Origin: Vibrio cholerae
GTDB lineage: Bacteria; Actinomycetota; Actinomycetes; Actinomycetales; Micrococcaceae
Assembly (NCBI GenBank): GCA_009728235.1
Contig: WNZI01000007.1
Location: forward strand, 50,364 to 114,363
DNA length: 64,000 nucleotides
Reading direction: 5' to 3'
The position numbers and the translations under genes were made by a program. Positions 16,874 through 26,354 of the stretch are shown here, piece by piece. The notes beneath the pieces are model-generated. The model was given only the letters and a program-made list of their open reading frames with translations. It had not been told where the DNA came from and made no database searches. Position 1 is the stretch's first letter; the number at the start of each line of letters is the position of its first letter.

Positions 16874-19149
16874 CAGTGTCCCGTCCGTGCAGGGCGCTTC
16901 TCCGGAGCGAGGGCCTTCCACTCGGCCTCCAGTTCCTTCTCTGCAGGAGAGGCGATCAGTCCGGAGGGAGCGAAGATCCTGGATGCCACCGGGGCGTCCT
17001 CGGTCTCCTCGCCGCCCCCGTTCCTGAAGGATCTGATGGTCGCCAGGATGGCCGTCGCGATGACGATGATCGAGAGCACCACGAAGAAGATCGACAGCGT
17101 GCCCTGGATGAACGTGTTGCGGACCACCGCCTCCATGGCCTCGACCGTCTTCGCCGTTCCGAAACTCTCCTCGCCGGCGGCGAGGGCGTCCTTGAAGGCG
17201 GTGTGCTGCGCCCAGTAGCCGATGCTCGGAACGGGCGAGAAGATCTTCTGGAACGACGCCGTGATGGTCACCACGGACGCGAACGCCAGCGGCAGTGCCG
17301 GGATCCACAGGAACGTGAACAGTCCCCGCTTCGCGCAGATGGCCATGCACACCGCGAGCGCGATGGCCGCGAGCAGCTGGTTCGCTATGCCGAACAACGG
17401 GAACAGCGTATTGATGCCGCCGAGCGGGTCGGTCACGCCCATGATGAGGATGGCCCCCCACCCGGCCACCATGACGGCGGTGCAGATCCACGCCCCGGTG
17501 CGCCAGGAGGTGTCGCGGAAGCGGGGGACGACGTTGCCGATGCTGTCCTGCAGCATGAAGCGCGCGACGCGCGTTCCGGCGTCGACCGCCGTGAGGATGA
17601 ACAGCGCCTCGAACATGATGGCGAAGTGGTACCAGAAGGCCATCATCCCGGCACCGCCGAAGATTCCCTGCATGATCTGGGCGATACCGACAGCGAGGGT
17701 CGGAGCGCCACCCGTGCGGGAGACCACCGATTCCTCACCCACGTTCGATGCCATCGTGCTGAGTGCTTCAGGGGTCAGGTTGACCCCGGCGAGGCCGAGG
17801 CCGTTCACGAAGGCCACGGCTCCCTCGATGGTGCCACCCGTGGCCGCCGCGGAGGAGTTCATGGCGAAGTAGATGCCGCGGTCGATCGACAGTGCGGCGA
17901 CGAGCGCCATGATCGCGACGAAGGACTCCATGAGCATGCCGCCGTATCCGATGAAGCGTGTCTGGCGTTCCTTCTCGATCATCTTCGGCGTGGTGCCGGA
18001 GGCGATCAGGGCGTGGAACCCCGACAGGGCGCCGCAGGCGATGGTCACGAAGAGGAACGGGAAGAGCGTTCCCGCGACCACCGGCCCGGTACCCGTGCTG
18101 GCGTACTCGCTGACGGCGGGTCCGCTGATCTCCGGTCGGGTGATGACGATCGCCACGGCGAGCATGACGATGGTGCCGATCTTCATGAAGGTGGACAGGT
18201 AGTCACGAGGTGCCAGCAGGAGCCAGACCGGCAGGACCGCGGCGATGAAGCCGTAGATGATGATGCCCCACGCGATGGTGATGCGATCGAGCGTGAAGAG
18301 CTCCACGCCCCAGGCGGTCTCGGAGATCCAACCGCCGGCGACGATGGCGAGCAGGAGCAGCAGGAAGCCGATGATGGAGACCTCGGTGACCTTGCCAGGC
18401 CGCAGGTAGCGGAGGTAGACACCCATGAACAGGGCGATGGGGATGGTCATCGAGACGGAGAAGACGCCCCAGGGGCTCTCTCCGAGCGCGTTCACGACCA
18501 CGAGGGCCAGGATGGCGACGATGATGATCATGATCGCGAGCGTGGCGATCAGGGCAGCGGTGCCACCGATGACGCCGAGCTCCTCGCGTGCCATCTGGCC
18601 GAGGGAACGGCCGCCCCGACGCATCGAGAAGAACATGACGAGGTAGTCCTGCACGGCGCCGGCGAAGATGACGCCGATGATGATCCAGAGCGTTCCCGGC
18701 AGGTACCCCATCTGCGCGGCGAGTACCGGTCCGACGAGGGGGCCTGCGCCTGCGATGGCGGCGAAGTGGTGGCCGTAGAGGACCCTGCGGTCGGTGGCGG
18801 CGTAGTCCTTACCGTCAGCCTTGTACTCGGCCGGAGTGGCTCGCCGGTCATCGGGCTTCAGGAGGTTCCGCTCGATGAACTTCGAGTAGAACCGGTAGGC
18901 GATGAGGTACGTGCAGACAGCAGCGAACACGAACCAGATGGCGTTGACCGTCTCGCCCCGGACGATGGCCAGCATGGTCCACGAGACGCCGCCCAGGAGT
19001 GCGATACCGATCCACAGGGCGATCTTCGCCGGCGTCCACCGACGGTCTTCTGCTTCCACCTGCTGCGGGTCGACGGCGACCGCAGGCAGGTCCGGATCCG
19101 TCACCAGCACGTCGGTGTGCCTGTGGGATCCGCTCTGCTTCTTACTCAT
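16873..19149 (-). CDS. cstA: Carbon starvation protein CstA-family transporter
   Basis: A polytopic membrane transporter of 758 residues with about 16-18 hydrophobic segments. CstA/BtsT proteins carry pyruvate and possibly peptides during carbon limitation. Hallmarks are YGHHFAAIAGAGPLVGPVLA, LAAQMGYLPGTLWIIIGVIF and DYLVMFFSMRRGGRSLG. The start ATG at 19149 has GAGGAG 4-9 nt upstream. The C-terminal 45 residues are charged and cytosolic. It is the first gene of a two-gene unit with the YbdD-like partner, overlapping by one base. Confidence 0.94.
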   Translation of the reverse strand: MSKKQSGSHRHTDVLVTDPDLPAVAVDPQQVEAEDRRWTPAKIALWIGIALLGGVSWTMLAIVRGETVNAIWFVFAAVCTYLIAYRFYSKFIERNLLKPDDRRATPAEYKADGKDYAATDRRVLYGHHFAAIAGAGPLVGPVLAAQMGYLPGTLWIIIGVIFAGAVQDYLVMFFSMRRGGRSLGQMAREELGVIGGTAALIATLAIMIIIVAILALVVVNALGESPWGVFSVSMTIPIALFMGVYLRYLRPGKVTEVSIIGFLLLLLAIVAGGWISETAWGVELFTLDRITIAWGIIIYGFIAAVLPVWLLLAPRDYLSTFMKIGTIVMLAVAIVITRPEISGPAVSEYASTGTGPVVAGTLFPFLFVTIACGALSGFHALIASGTTPKMIEKERQTRFIGYGGMLMESFVAIMALVAALSIDRGIYFAMNSSAAATGGTIEGAVAFVNGLGLAGVNLTPEALSTMASNVGEESVVSRTGGAPTLAVGIAQIMQGIFGGAGMMAFWYHFAIMFEALFILTAVDAGTRVARFMLQDSIGNVVPRFRDTSWRTGAWICTAVMVAGWGAILIMGVTDPLGGINTLFPLFGIANQLLAAIALAVCMAICAKRGLFTFLWIPALPLAFASVVTITASFQKIFSPVPSIGYWAQHTAFKDALAAGEESFGTAKTVEAMEAVVRNTFIQGTLSIFFVVLSIIVIATAILATIRSFRNGGGEETEDAPVASRIFAPSGLIASPAEKELEAEWKALAPEKRPARTGH

Positions 19150-19238
19150 GATGCTCCTCGAGTGCGAGAGTGTGATGCACACGAAGGTAGCAACGTAGTG
19201 AGGCCTGCGTCACATGGCAAGCCCGGTGGGCGGGCGGA

Positions 19239-19280
19239 AGCGCCGAACGCACCGGCCCGTGCGGCAGGCGGTTCGGCGCT
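19239..19280 (-). terminator. Terminator after the small acidic protein gene
   Basis: 10-bp arms (19239-19248 and 19271-19280) around a 22-nt loop that itself can pair in part. It separates the 19295-19546 gene from cstA on the same strand. Confidence 0.5.
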
Positions 19281-19294
19281 CCGTCATCTGCCGG

Positions 19295-19546
19295 TCAGGA
19301 GGAGGTCCTGGTGCCGTCCCGGTCCTCGCCCAGTACGGCGGGCGGCTCGTCGTCGTCGTTCGCATTCATGCCTTCGCTGATGCTCGAATGCGTCCTGGTG
19401 CGGCCGTCCGCGGGTTCGTCCGCGTCGTCGGTCGGCCCGTTGTCGATGCCGTCCGGGACCTGGTCGCCGAGGTTCTCCGCGAAGCTGTCGGCCGCCTGGG
19501 ACAGGCCGCCGCCGTCCTCGCCATGGTCGTGATGATCGGTATTCAC
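19295..19546 (-). CDS. Small acidic hypothetical protein
   Basis: An 83-residue, strongly acidic and hydrophilic protein, likely disordered: it is rich in Asp, Glu, Gly and His (NTDHHDHGEDGGGLSQAADS near the start; NDDDEPPAVLGEDRDG near the end). There is no signal peptide, membrane segment or recognised domain. GTG at 19546 is chosen because GGAAGGGGAAG lies just upstream. It is isolated between the oxidoreductase and cstA genes. Function unknown. Confidence 0.62.
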   Translation of the reverse strand: MNTDHHDHGEDGGGLSQAADSFAENLGDQVPDGIDNGPTDDADEPADGRTRTHSSISEGMNANDDDEPPAVLGEDRDGTRTSS

Positions 19547-19644
19547 TGTGCTTCCCCTTCCGGTCGGATGTCCTTCAACCCTTCCACACACGCCATCCCG
19601 TCGAAAGCCTGCTGATGAAGCCGGCCCAGGGTGGCCATCGGGGC

Positions 19645-20619
19645 CTACTGCATGGTCAGCAGGACCTTGCCGGTGTGCTGTCCGGAGTCGAAGTAGGCGT
19701 GCGCCTCGGCCACCCGCTCGAGCCGGAAGGACCGGTCGACGAAAGGCCGGACGGCGCCGGATGCGACCAGGGGCCAGACGTTGTCCCTCACCGCGGCCAT
19801 GATGGCCGCCTTCTCCGCGATGGGCCTGGCCCTCAGCGTTGTACCGGCGACACTTGCGCGTTTGCCCATCAGCGCAGCCAGATCCAGTTCGGCCGTCGCC
19901 CCGCCCTGGAGGCCGATGACGACGAGCCGGCCGCCCACCGCGAGGGACGCGACGTTCCGTGCGAGGTACGTCGCTCCGACGACGTCGAGGATGACGTCCA
20001 CGCCGCGACCGTCCGTCGTTGCCCGGATCTCCTCCACGAAGTCCTGGTCCCGGTAGTTGATGAGAGTCCGCACACCGAGGGCGCGTGCGGTGCCGAGCTT
20101 GGCACCGGAACCGGCCGTGACGTGCGGTATCGCGCCGAGGGCGAGGCTCACCTGGATCGCCATCACGCCGATGCCGCCGGACGCTCCATGGATCAGGATG
20201 TGCTCGCCCTCCGAGAGGCGCGCGTGCATCACCAGGTTCGACCACACGGTGGCTGCCGTCTCCGGCAGCGCGGCTGCCTCGGTGAGATCCACCCCGGCAG
20301 GAGCGGGCACGACCTGCCCGGCGGGTACTGCGACTCTCTCCGCATACCCGCCACCCGCCAGGAGCGCGACGACGGCGTCACCTGCCTGGAACGCCGAGTT
20401 CCCGGGGTCTGCGACGAATCCGGAGACCTCGAGACCCGGCACGGGGGACGCCCCTCGGGGTGGCGGGTAGAAGCCGCGGCGCTGCTGGACATCGGCGCGG
20501 TTCAGGCCGGCGGCGACGACATCGATGAGCACCTCGCCCCTCTCCGGCACGGGATCCGGTACCTCCTGCACGGAGAGAACCTCCGGTCCACCGGCCCCCT
20601 CGATCGTGACTGCACGCAC
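19645..20619 (-). CDS. NAD(P)H:quinone oxidoreductase (zinc-independent MDR family)
   Basis: A 324-residue member of the medium-chain dehydrogenase family of the QorA/PIG3 type. It has the MDR N-terminal fold (VLIDVVAAGLNRADVQQRRG, then GYAERVAVPAGQVVPAP) and the nucleotide-binding loop HILIHGASGGIGVMAIQV. The structural-zinc Cys cluster is absent, as expected for quinone oxidoreductases. I prefer GTG 20619, which has GGAGG 5 nt upstream, over GTG 20631. The closing FDSGQHTGKVLLTMQ is typical. Substrate is likely quinones or other activated carbonyls. Confidence 0.88.
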   Translation of the reverse strand: MRAVTIEGAGGPEVLSVQEVPDPVPERGEVLIDVVAAGLNRADVQQRRGFYPPPRGASPVPGLEVSGFVADPGNSAFQAGDAVVALLAGGGYAERVAVPAGQVVPAPAGVDLTEAAALPETAATVWSNLVMHARLSEGEHILIHGASGGIGVMAIQVSLALGAIPHVTAGSGAKLGTARALGVRTLINYRDQDFVEEIRATTDGRGVDVILDVVGATYLARNVASLAVGGRLVVIGLQGGATAELDLAALMGKRASVAGTTLRARPIAEKAAIMAAVRDNVWPLVASGAVRPFVDRSFRLERVAEAHAYFDSGQHTGKVLLTMQ

Positions 20620-20679
20620 GCCAACCTCCACTCTCCTGGGTATTTGGGCGTCACCCGCCCTTCGTGAAACACTAACGGC

Positions 20680-20767
20680 GGAAGGTTGTCCGAGCGGCCG
20701 AAGGAGCTGGTCTTGAAAACCAGTGGGCGGTTACCCCGTCTCAAGGGTTCGAATCCCTTACCTTCCG
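20680..20767 (+). tRNA. tRNA-Ser (anticodon TGA)
   Basis: An 88-nt class II tRNA. The acceptor arms GGAAGGT and ACCTTCC pair, the anticodon stem CTGGT/ACCAG encloses CTTGAAA with TGA at 20714-20716, there is a long variable arm, and the T-loop is GGTTCGAATCC. CCA is not encoded. The identity Ser fits the long variable arm. Confidence 0.96.
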
Positions 20768-20773
20768 CTTCCT

Positions 20774-20803
20774 GAGGAGGCCCCGCGGCTGCGGGGCCTC
20801 CTC
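20774..20803 (+). terminator. Terminator after tRNA-Ser(TGA)
   Basis: 13-bp arms (20774-20786 and 20791-20803) with a 4-nt loop followed by a T-rich TTCTT, just downstream of the tRNA. Confidence 0.85.
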
Positions 20804-20912
20804 TTCTTCGCGGCGGCCCATTCCTGAGGCATGGTGCACCGAAGCATCCTGCGGTACTGTCCCGAGGAGCAACAGCCGTGCCGCGGTACTCGTGGCCTAC
20901 GACGGGGTCTCC

Positions 20913-21425
20913 ATGCAGAACAGTCCTTCGCTGCGAACAGCCCTGCGCCACGGTGTGAGAGCGGCCGCGTCTGCTGCCACCCTCGCGCTGATCGCCGGAT
21001 GCAGCCTGCTCCCGAGCAGCGCACCCGACCGTGACGCCGACGGTGCGGTCATCGCCCAGGCTGAGACGGACGTGTTCGCCGTCCAGGTGGGTGACTGCAT
21101 CAACGACCCCGGCACCGAGAGCGTCACCGACATCACCGTGCTCCCCTGCGGCGAGTTGCACGACTTCGAAGCGTTCGCCGCAACCCTCATGCCCGACGGC
21201 GAATATCCCGGGGACGCAGCAGCCACCACAGCCGCGACCGAGTTCTGCGCGGCCGAGTTCACCGCGTTCGTGGGTCTCGACTACGACGCCTCCGTGCTGG
21301 AGATGATGTATTTCTACCCGGTCGAGGAGAGCTGGAACGCGACGGACGACCGCGAGATCCTCTGCCTGGTCGCCGACGAGGGCGAGGCTCCCGTGGCAGG
21401 CACGCTCGAGGACGCAGGAAAATAG
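20913..21425 (+). CDS. Lipoprotein with septum-formation-type domain
   Basis: This is a secreted, lipid-anchored protein of about 170 residues. The signal sequence ends in the lipobox LIAGC. The mature part (VGDCINDPG, then LPCGELHDFEAFAAT, TEFCAAEFTAF, EILCLVADE) has the four-Cys pattern and the CxxxHDxE-like motif of the actinobacterial Septum_form family. ATG 20913 is used; GTG 20892 in the same frame is possible. The function of the family is poorly known despite its name. It follows tRNA-Ser(TGA) and its terminator, so it needs its own promoter. Confidence 0.8.
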   Translation: MQNSPSLRTALRHGVRAAASAATLALIAGCSLLPSSAPDRDADGAVIAQAETDVFAVQVGDCINDPGTESVTDITVLPCGELHDFEAFAATLMPDGEYPGDAAATTAATEFCAAEFTAFVGLDYDASVLEMMYFYPVEESWNATDDREILCLVADEGEAPVAGTLEDAGK

Positions 21426-21638
21426 CACGGTTCGTCTCCGGATGACAGCCGGTGGGGCCGGTTCTTCCGGAGCCACTGGCTTTTTGGTAACCCGCTGTTC
21501 ACGATGTTCTGGTTGGCTCTTCCCGGGGATAGGAATGTCACCTGTGTCACATATGGTGCACATGCCAATGCGCCTTCCAGCTGGGGAGGCGGGCAACACT
21601 CGCGCCGCTGCGGCCATCGTCAAGGAGAATTCACACGA

Positions 21639-24600
21639 ATGTTTGATTCGTCATGGAAGGGAGCGCTCGGTGCGGCGCTGTCGGTAGGCCTGCTGGCCTC
21701 ACCGATGATCGCACTACCGGCCAACGCGGTGGATGCACCACCGAGTACGGCGTCCGTCACGGGAGACGGCGTCATCATCAACGAGGCGTATGTCTCGGGG
21801 GGATCGGCGGGAACGCCGTTCAAGAACAAGTACGTCGAGCTCTACAATCCGGGGGACGCTCCCGTGAGCCTCGACGGCTGGTCGCTGCAGTACCGGGCCC
21901 CGGCCTCCACCGCCACACCGGGCGCCACCGCGCTCCGCGGAAGCATCCCCGCGAAGGGGTACTTCCTGGTGCAGGGCGCGTCCAACACACCACCGTCCGA
22001 GGGCGCTCCGCTTCCGGCTCCCGACGCGACCACGGGTTTCAACCCGGGTGCAGGTGGCGGCGTCATCGTCCTGTCGAACCAGCCCTCGACCGTCGGTGCA
22101 TTGCCGGTCGGCTCGATCGTCGGGACGCCCGGCGTCGTCGATGCCCTCGGCTACGGCACAGCGAACGCCTTCGAGGGTTCGGCCGCCGCGACGCCCGGCG
22201 CCGGCAGCGTCAAGTCCGCCAACCGCACCGGATTCGCCGACACGGATGACAACGGCGCGGACTTCACCCTCCAGACCCCGTCGCCGACCAACAGTGGCGC
22301 GACCGCCGGGCCACCGGTTCCTACGCCGCCTCCGGTGCCGACCCCGCCGGGACCTGCAGTCCCTGGACCCGTCGTCCCGATCCGCGACATCCAGGGCACC
22401 GGAACGGCCACTCCGCTGTCCGGTCAGACGGTCACAACACGAGGTAAGGTCACCGCCGCCTACCCGACCGGCGGATTCAACGGTTTCTACATCCAGACGC
22501 CGGGTACGTCGGCAGCAGCCGACCAGACCGCCTCGGACGCCATCTTCGTCTACTCGCCCGACGCCGTCTCCACGGTCGCCATCGGCGATTACGTCGAGGT
22601 GACCGGCGTCGCAGGTGAATTCTTCAACCTCACGCAGCTCACCGTCGGCGCCGGGGGCACCGTCAAGCTCACCGAGGCTGCGGAGGAGCCCAAGGCCTCG
22701 GCCATCGCCCTGCCCGCCACCGAGGCGGCACGCGAGGCGACGGAGGGAATGCTCTTCCAGCCGGCCGATGCCTTCACCGTCGCCGACAACTACACGCTGA
22801 ACCAGTACGGCGAGGTGACCCTCGCCGCAGGCACCGGTCGGCTGCGCCAGCCTACCGATGTCGCTCGGCCCGGCACCCCGGAGAACGCCGCTGTCATCGC
22901 CGACAACGCCGCACGGAGCATCAGACTCGACGACGGCGCCTCGACCAACTTCTTCACCGCAGCCAACCAGGGCCGCGTCCTGCCGTACCTCACCCCTTCG
23001 CAGCCCGTGCGGGTCGGGTACAGCGCGTCCTTCACCTCGCCCGTCGTGCTCGATTTCCGCAACAGCGCCTGGAAGTTCCAGCCCCTGTCGGAACTGAACG
23101 GCGCCAGCCCCGATGGGGTGCAGCCCGTGCAGTTCAGCGGTGAACGCCCGGCAGCACCGGCCGAGGTCGGCGGCAACGTGAAGCTCGCGTCGTTCAACGT
23201 TCTCAACTACTTCGCCACCACGGGCGAGGACATCCCAGGCTGTGTCTACTACAACGACCGTGCCGGGAACCCCATCACCGTGAACCGTGGCTGCGATGCC
23301 CGAGGAGCTGCGACCGAGGAGAGCCTCGAGCGCCAGGAGGCGAAGATCGTCGCTGCGATCAATGCCCTCGACGCAGACGTCGTCACCCTGATGGAGATCG
23401 AGAACTCGGCCGGATTCGGCAAGGACCGGGACTTCGCCCTCGCCACCCTGACCGAGGCCCTCAACGAGAGCGCCCCCGGCACCTGGGACTACGTCCGCTC
23501 GCCCGAGGCGCTTCCGGCGAACGAGGACGTCATCCGCACGGCCCTGATCTACAAGAAGGCCGTCGCGGAACCTGTCGGCGAATCGGTCATCCTCGACGAT
23601 GACGTCGCTTTCTCCAACGCCCGCAAGCCCCTCGCACAGGCCTTCAAGCCCGTCGGCGGTACAGAGGCAGAGACCTTCCTCGCCATCGTCAACCACTTCA
23701 AGTCGAAGGGCTCCGGCCCCAGCTCGGGGCCGAATGCAGACAACGGGGATGGGCAGGGCGCCTGGAACGCAGCCCGCGTCACGCAGGCTCAGGCCCTCGT
23801 GGCCTTCGCCGACTCCATGAAGGCGAATGCGCAGACGGACAAGGTCTTCCTGACGGGCGACTTCAACTCCTACACGCAGGAGGATCCGATGCAGGTCCTC
23901 TACGCTGCCGGTTACGTCAACCAGGGCGAGAAGGACGAGGACAGTTTCTCCTACGTCTTCTCCGGCCTGAGCGGCTCCCTCGACCACATCCTCGCCTCTC
24001 CCGCGGCAGACGCCACCGTGACCGGCGTGGACACGTGGAACATCAACTCGGTCGAGTCCATCGCCCTCGAATACAGCCGGTACAACAACAACGTCACCGA
24101 CTACTACCGGGCAGACCCATACCGTGCCAGCGACCACGATCCTGTCATCGTCGGGCTCGACCTCGCGCCCGCCGACACCACTGCCGAACTGAACCTGCTG
24201 AACATCAACGACTTCCACGGCCGTATCGACACCAATACGGTGCGCTTCGCCGGGACCGTCGAGAAGCTGCGGGCGGAGTTCGGCGAGGACAGGACGGCCT
24301 TCCTCTCGGCCGGTGACAACATCGGCGCATCCCTGTTCGCCTCTGCCCTGCAGGACGACCAGCCGACCATCGATGTCCTCAACGCCCTGGAACTCCGGGC
24401 GTCGGCCGTGGGTAACCACGAGTTCGACAAGGGCTTCGACGACCTCACCGGACGCGTGGACGCCGCTGCGGACTTCCCGTATCTCGGCGCCAACGTCTAC
24501 ACGAAGGGCACCACCGAACCCGCCCTCGACGAGTACTCCATCATCACGGTGGACGGCGTCGACGTCGCGGTCATCGGGGTCGTCACCGAGGAGACGGCAA

Positions 24601-26165
24601 CGCTCGTCAGCCCCGGTGGCATTGAGAACGTCGACTTCGGTGATCCCGTCGAAGCCGTCAACCGCGTGGCTGCGCAGATCGAGGAACAGGATCTCGCGGA
24701 TGTCATCATCGCGGAGTTCCACGAGGGTGCCGGGGATGGCGTCGTCGAAGGTGCGACGCTCGAGGAGGAGGTCGCTGCCGGCGGCACGTTCGCGAGCATC
24801 GTGAACGAGACCACGCCCCTCGTGGACGCGATCTTCACGGGCCACACGCACAAGCAGTACGCGTGGGACGCGCCCGTCCCGGGTGCATCCGGGCAGACCC
24901 GTCCGATCCTGCAGACCGGCTCGTACGGTGAGTTCGTGGGCCAGATCACGCTGACGGTCGACAGGGCCACCGGTGACGTCGAGTCCTACACCTCACGCAA
25001 CGTGGCCCGCACCGCGGACACCGACGCGGCACTGGTGAGCGCCTTCCCCCGGGTGGCCGAGGTCAAGACAATCGTCGACGCGGCACTCGCGCAGGCAGCC
25101 GTCATCGGCAACCAGCCGGTCGGCTCAGTCACCGCGGACATCACCACGGCCTTCACCGGCACCACGCGTGATGACCGCACCTCCGAGTCCACCCTGGGCA
25201 ACCTCGTGGCGGACTCGCTCCGGGCAAGCCTCGCTCCGGCCGAGCGCGGCGGAGCCGAGATCGGCATCGTCAACCCCGGTGGGCTGCGTAACGAGCTGTA
25301 CTTCGCTCCTGACGGCGTCGTGACCTTCGCCGAAGCCAACGCCGTGCTGCCGTTCGTCAATGACCTCTGGACCACCACCCTCACCGGTGCGCAGTTCAAG
25401 GCCGTACTCGAGCAGCAGTGGCAGCCGGAGGGCAGCTCACGCTCCTTCCTCGCCCTCGGTCTCTCGGAGAACGTGAGCGTGACCTACGATCCCGCGCTCG
25501 AGCGTGGGTCGCGGATCACCTCGGTCCTGATCGACGGGGCGCCTCTCGATCCGGCGAAGGACTACCGGATCGGCACGTTCAGCTTCCTCGCGCAGGGTGG
25601 CGACAACTTCACGGTCTTCCGTGAGGGCACCGACACCCGCGAGTCGGGACTCGTCGACCGCGACGCGTGGATCGACTACGTTCGGGCGAACAGCCCGCTG
25701 TCACCGTCGTTCGAACGTCGCAGCGTGCAGGTCCAGGGAGTCCCGACCGCGGTACAGGCCGGTGATGCGGTGACCTTCACCGTCTCGAAGCTGGATCTCA
25801 CCTCGCTCGGGAGCCCGGCCAACACCACCCTCACGGCCAGCTTCGTCGCGGCTGACGGGACCTCGACCCCCCTTGGGTCGTTCTCCGTCTCAGCTGGTAG
25901 CGCCACCGTGAACCTGACGATCCCGGCCACGGCGAGTGGGCAGGGACGCATCGTCCTGACGGCTGCACCGAGCGCGACAACTGTCACACTCCCCGTGACG
26001 GTGGAAGCGATCGCGGAGCCCGAGCAGCCGGTCAAGCCCGGCAAGCCGGACAAGCCCGAAAAGCCGGTCAAGCCCGGCAAGCCGGACAAGCCCGAAAAGC
26101 CGGTCAAGCCCGGCAAGCCCGGCAAGCCCGAGAAGCCCGAGAAGCCGGTCAAGCCCGGTAAATAG
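21639..26165 (+). CDS. Large secreted nuclease/5'-nucleotidase (ExeM-like endonuclease fused to UshA-like domain)
   Basis: A 1508-residue exported enzyme. After a signal peptide (residues 1-30) comes a lamin-tail domain (IINEAYVSGG, KYVELYNPG), a proline linker and an OB-like region. The ExeM-type endonuclease/exonuclease/phosphatase domain follows (KLASFNVLNYFATTGEDIPG, VVTLMEIENS, FLTGDFNSYTQEDPM, ASDHDPVIVGLDL), then a metallophosphatase plus 5'-nucleotidase C domain (LLNINDFHGRID, AVGNHEFDKG, FTGHTHKQYAW, IVNPGGLRNELYF). It probably degrades extracellular DNA and then releases phosphate from nucleotides. The tail is a Lys-Pro-Gly repeat with no LPXTG or membrane anchor. ATG 21639 follows AAGGAG at 11 nt. 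Confidence 0.92.
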   Translation: MFDSSWKGALGAALSVGLLASPMIALPANAVDAPPSTASVTGDGVIINEAYVSGGSAGTPFKNKYVELYNPGDAPVSLDGWSLQYRAPASTATPGATALRGSIPAKGYFLVQGASNTPPSEGAPLPAPDATTGFNPGAGGGVIVLSNQPSTVGALPVGSIVGTPGVVDALGYGTANAFEGSAAATPGAGSVKSANRTGFADTDDNGADFTLQTPSPTNSGATAGPPVPTPPPVPTPPGPAVPGPVVPIRDIQGTGTATPLSGQTVTTRGKVTAAYPTGGFNGFYIQTPGTSAAADQTASDAIFVYSPDAVSTVAIGDYVEVTGVAGEFFNLTQLTVGAGGTVKLTEAAEEPKASAIALPATEAAREATEGMLFQPADAFTVADNYTLNQYGEVTLAAGTGRLRQPTDVARPGTPENAAVIADNAARSIRLDDGASTNFFTAANQGRVLPYLTPSQPVRVGYSASFTSPVVLDFRNSAWKFQPLSELNGASPDGVQPVQFSGERPAAPAEVGGNVKLASFNVLNYFATTGEDIPGCVYYNDRAGNPITVNRGCDARGAATEESLERQEAKIVAAINALDADVVTLMEIENSAGFGKDRDFALATLTEALNESAPGTWDYVRSPEALPANEDVIRTALIYKKAVAEPVGESVILDDDVAFSNARKPLAQAFKPVGGTEAETFLAIVNHFKSKGSGPSSGPNADNGDGQGAWNAARVTQAQALVAFADSMKANAQTDKVFLTGDFNSYTQEDPMQVLYAAGYVNQGEKDEDSFSYVFSGLSGSLDHILASPAADATVTGVDTWNINSVESIALEYSRYNNNVTDYYRADPYRASDHDPVIVGLDLAPADTTAELNLLNINDFHGRIDTNTVRFAGTVEKLRAEFGEDRTAFLSAGDNIGASLFASALQDDQPTIDVLNALELRASAVGNHEFDKGFDDLTGRVDAAADFPYLGANVYTKGTTEPALDEYSIITVDGVDVAVIGVVTEETATLVSPGGIENVDFGDPVEAVNRVAAQIEEQDLADVIIAEFHEGAGDGVVEGATLEEEVAAGGTFASIVNETTPLVDAIFTGHTHKQYAWDAPVPGASGQTRPILQTGSYGEFVGQITLTVDRATGDVESYTSRNVARTADTDAALVSAFPRVAEVKTIVDAALAQAAVIGNQPVGSVTADITTAFTGTTRDDRTSESTLGNLVADSLRASLAPAERGGAEIGIVNPGGLRNELYFAPDGVVTFAEANAVLPFVNDLWTTTLTGAQFKAVLEQQWQPEGSSRSFLALGLSENVSVTYDPALERGSRITSVLIDGAPLDPAKDYRIGTFSFLAQGGDNFTVFREGTDTRESGLVDRDAWIDYVRANSPLSPSFERRSVQVQGVPTAVQAGDAVTFTVSKLDLTSLGSPANTTLTASFVAADGTSTPLGSFSVSAGSATVNLTIPATASGQGRIVLTAAPSATTVTLPVTVEAIAEPEQPVKPGKPDKPEKPVKPGKPDKPEKPVKPGKPGKPEKPEKPVKPGK
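26031..26160 (+). repeat. 36-bp tandem repeats encoding the KPGKPDKPEKPV tail
   Basis: Two identical 36-bp units (26031-26066 and 26067-26102) followed by a degenerate third part to 26160. They encode a 12-residue KPGKPDKPEKPV-type repeat at the C-terminus of the secreted nuclease. Such wall-spanning or wall-binding basic tails can vary in copy number by slippage. Confidence 0.9.
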
Positions 26166-26199
26166 GGTTGCCGCGAAACGGAAAGAACCAGGAGTGATT

Positions 26200-26234
26200 C
26201 TGGCTCCGGTAGCTCGACGAGCTACCGGAGCCAG
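26200..26234 (+). terminator. Terminator 1 after the nuclease gene
   Basis: Perfect 15-bp inverted repeat (26200-26214 and 26220-26234) around a 5-nt loop, 34 bp after the nuclease stop. There is no T-run after it. Confidence 0.75.
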
Positions 26235-26256
26235 AGCCTGATCATGCTGATCCCGA

Positions 26257-26283
26257 GGGACCCCCACCAGCGGTGGGGGTCCC
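26257..26283. terminator. Terminator 2 between convergent nuclease and FAD-protein genes
   Basis: 12-bp GC-rich arms (26257-26268 and 26272-26283) with a 3-nt loop. It is the second of two tandem hairpins in the 302-bp gap between convergent genes. Confidence 0.8.
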
Positions 26284-26354
26284 TTACGGTTTCGCCCCTG
26301 GCGACGCCATGCACGTGGAGGAGGGGTCGCCCTCCTGCTCGGTCGGGGAGGTTC

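Noticed and set aside
16876..19380. 834-codon rightward frame opposite cstA
   Set aside because: It is an antisense shadow: highly charged (Arg/Asp/His/Glu) repetitive composition mirrors the hydrophobic codons of CstA, and no domain is seen.
21714..24851. 1045-codon leftward frame opposite the secreted nuclease
   Set aside because: The nuclease frame has a signal peptide and four recognisable domains; the reverse frame has none and is compositionally a shadow.
26031..26160. CRISPR-like tandem repeats
   Set aside because: Units are contiguous without spacers, in frame and encode a Lys-Pro-Gly tail.
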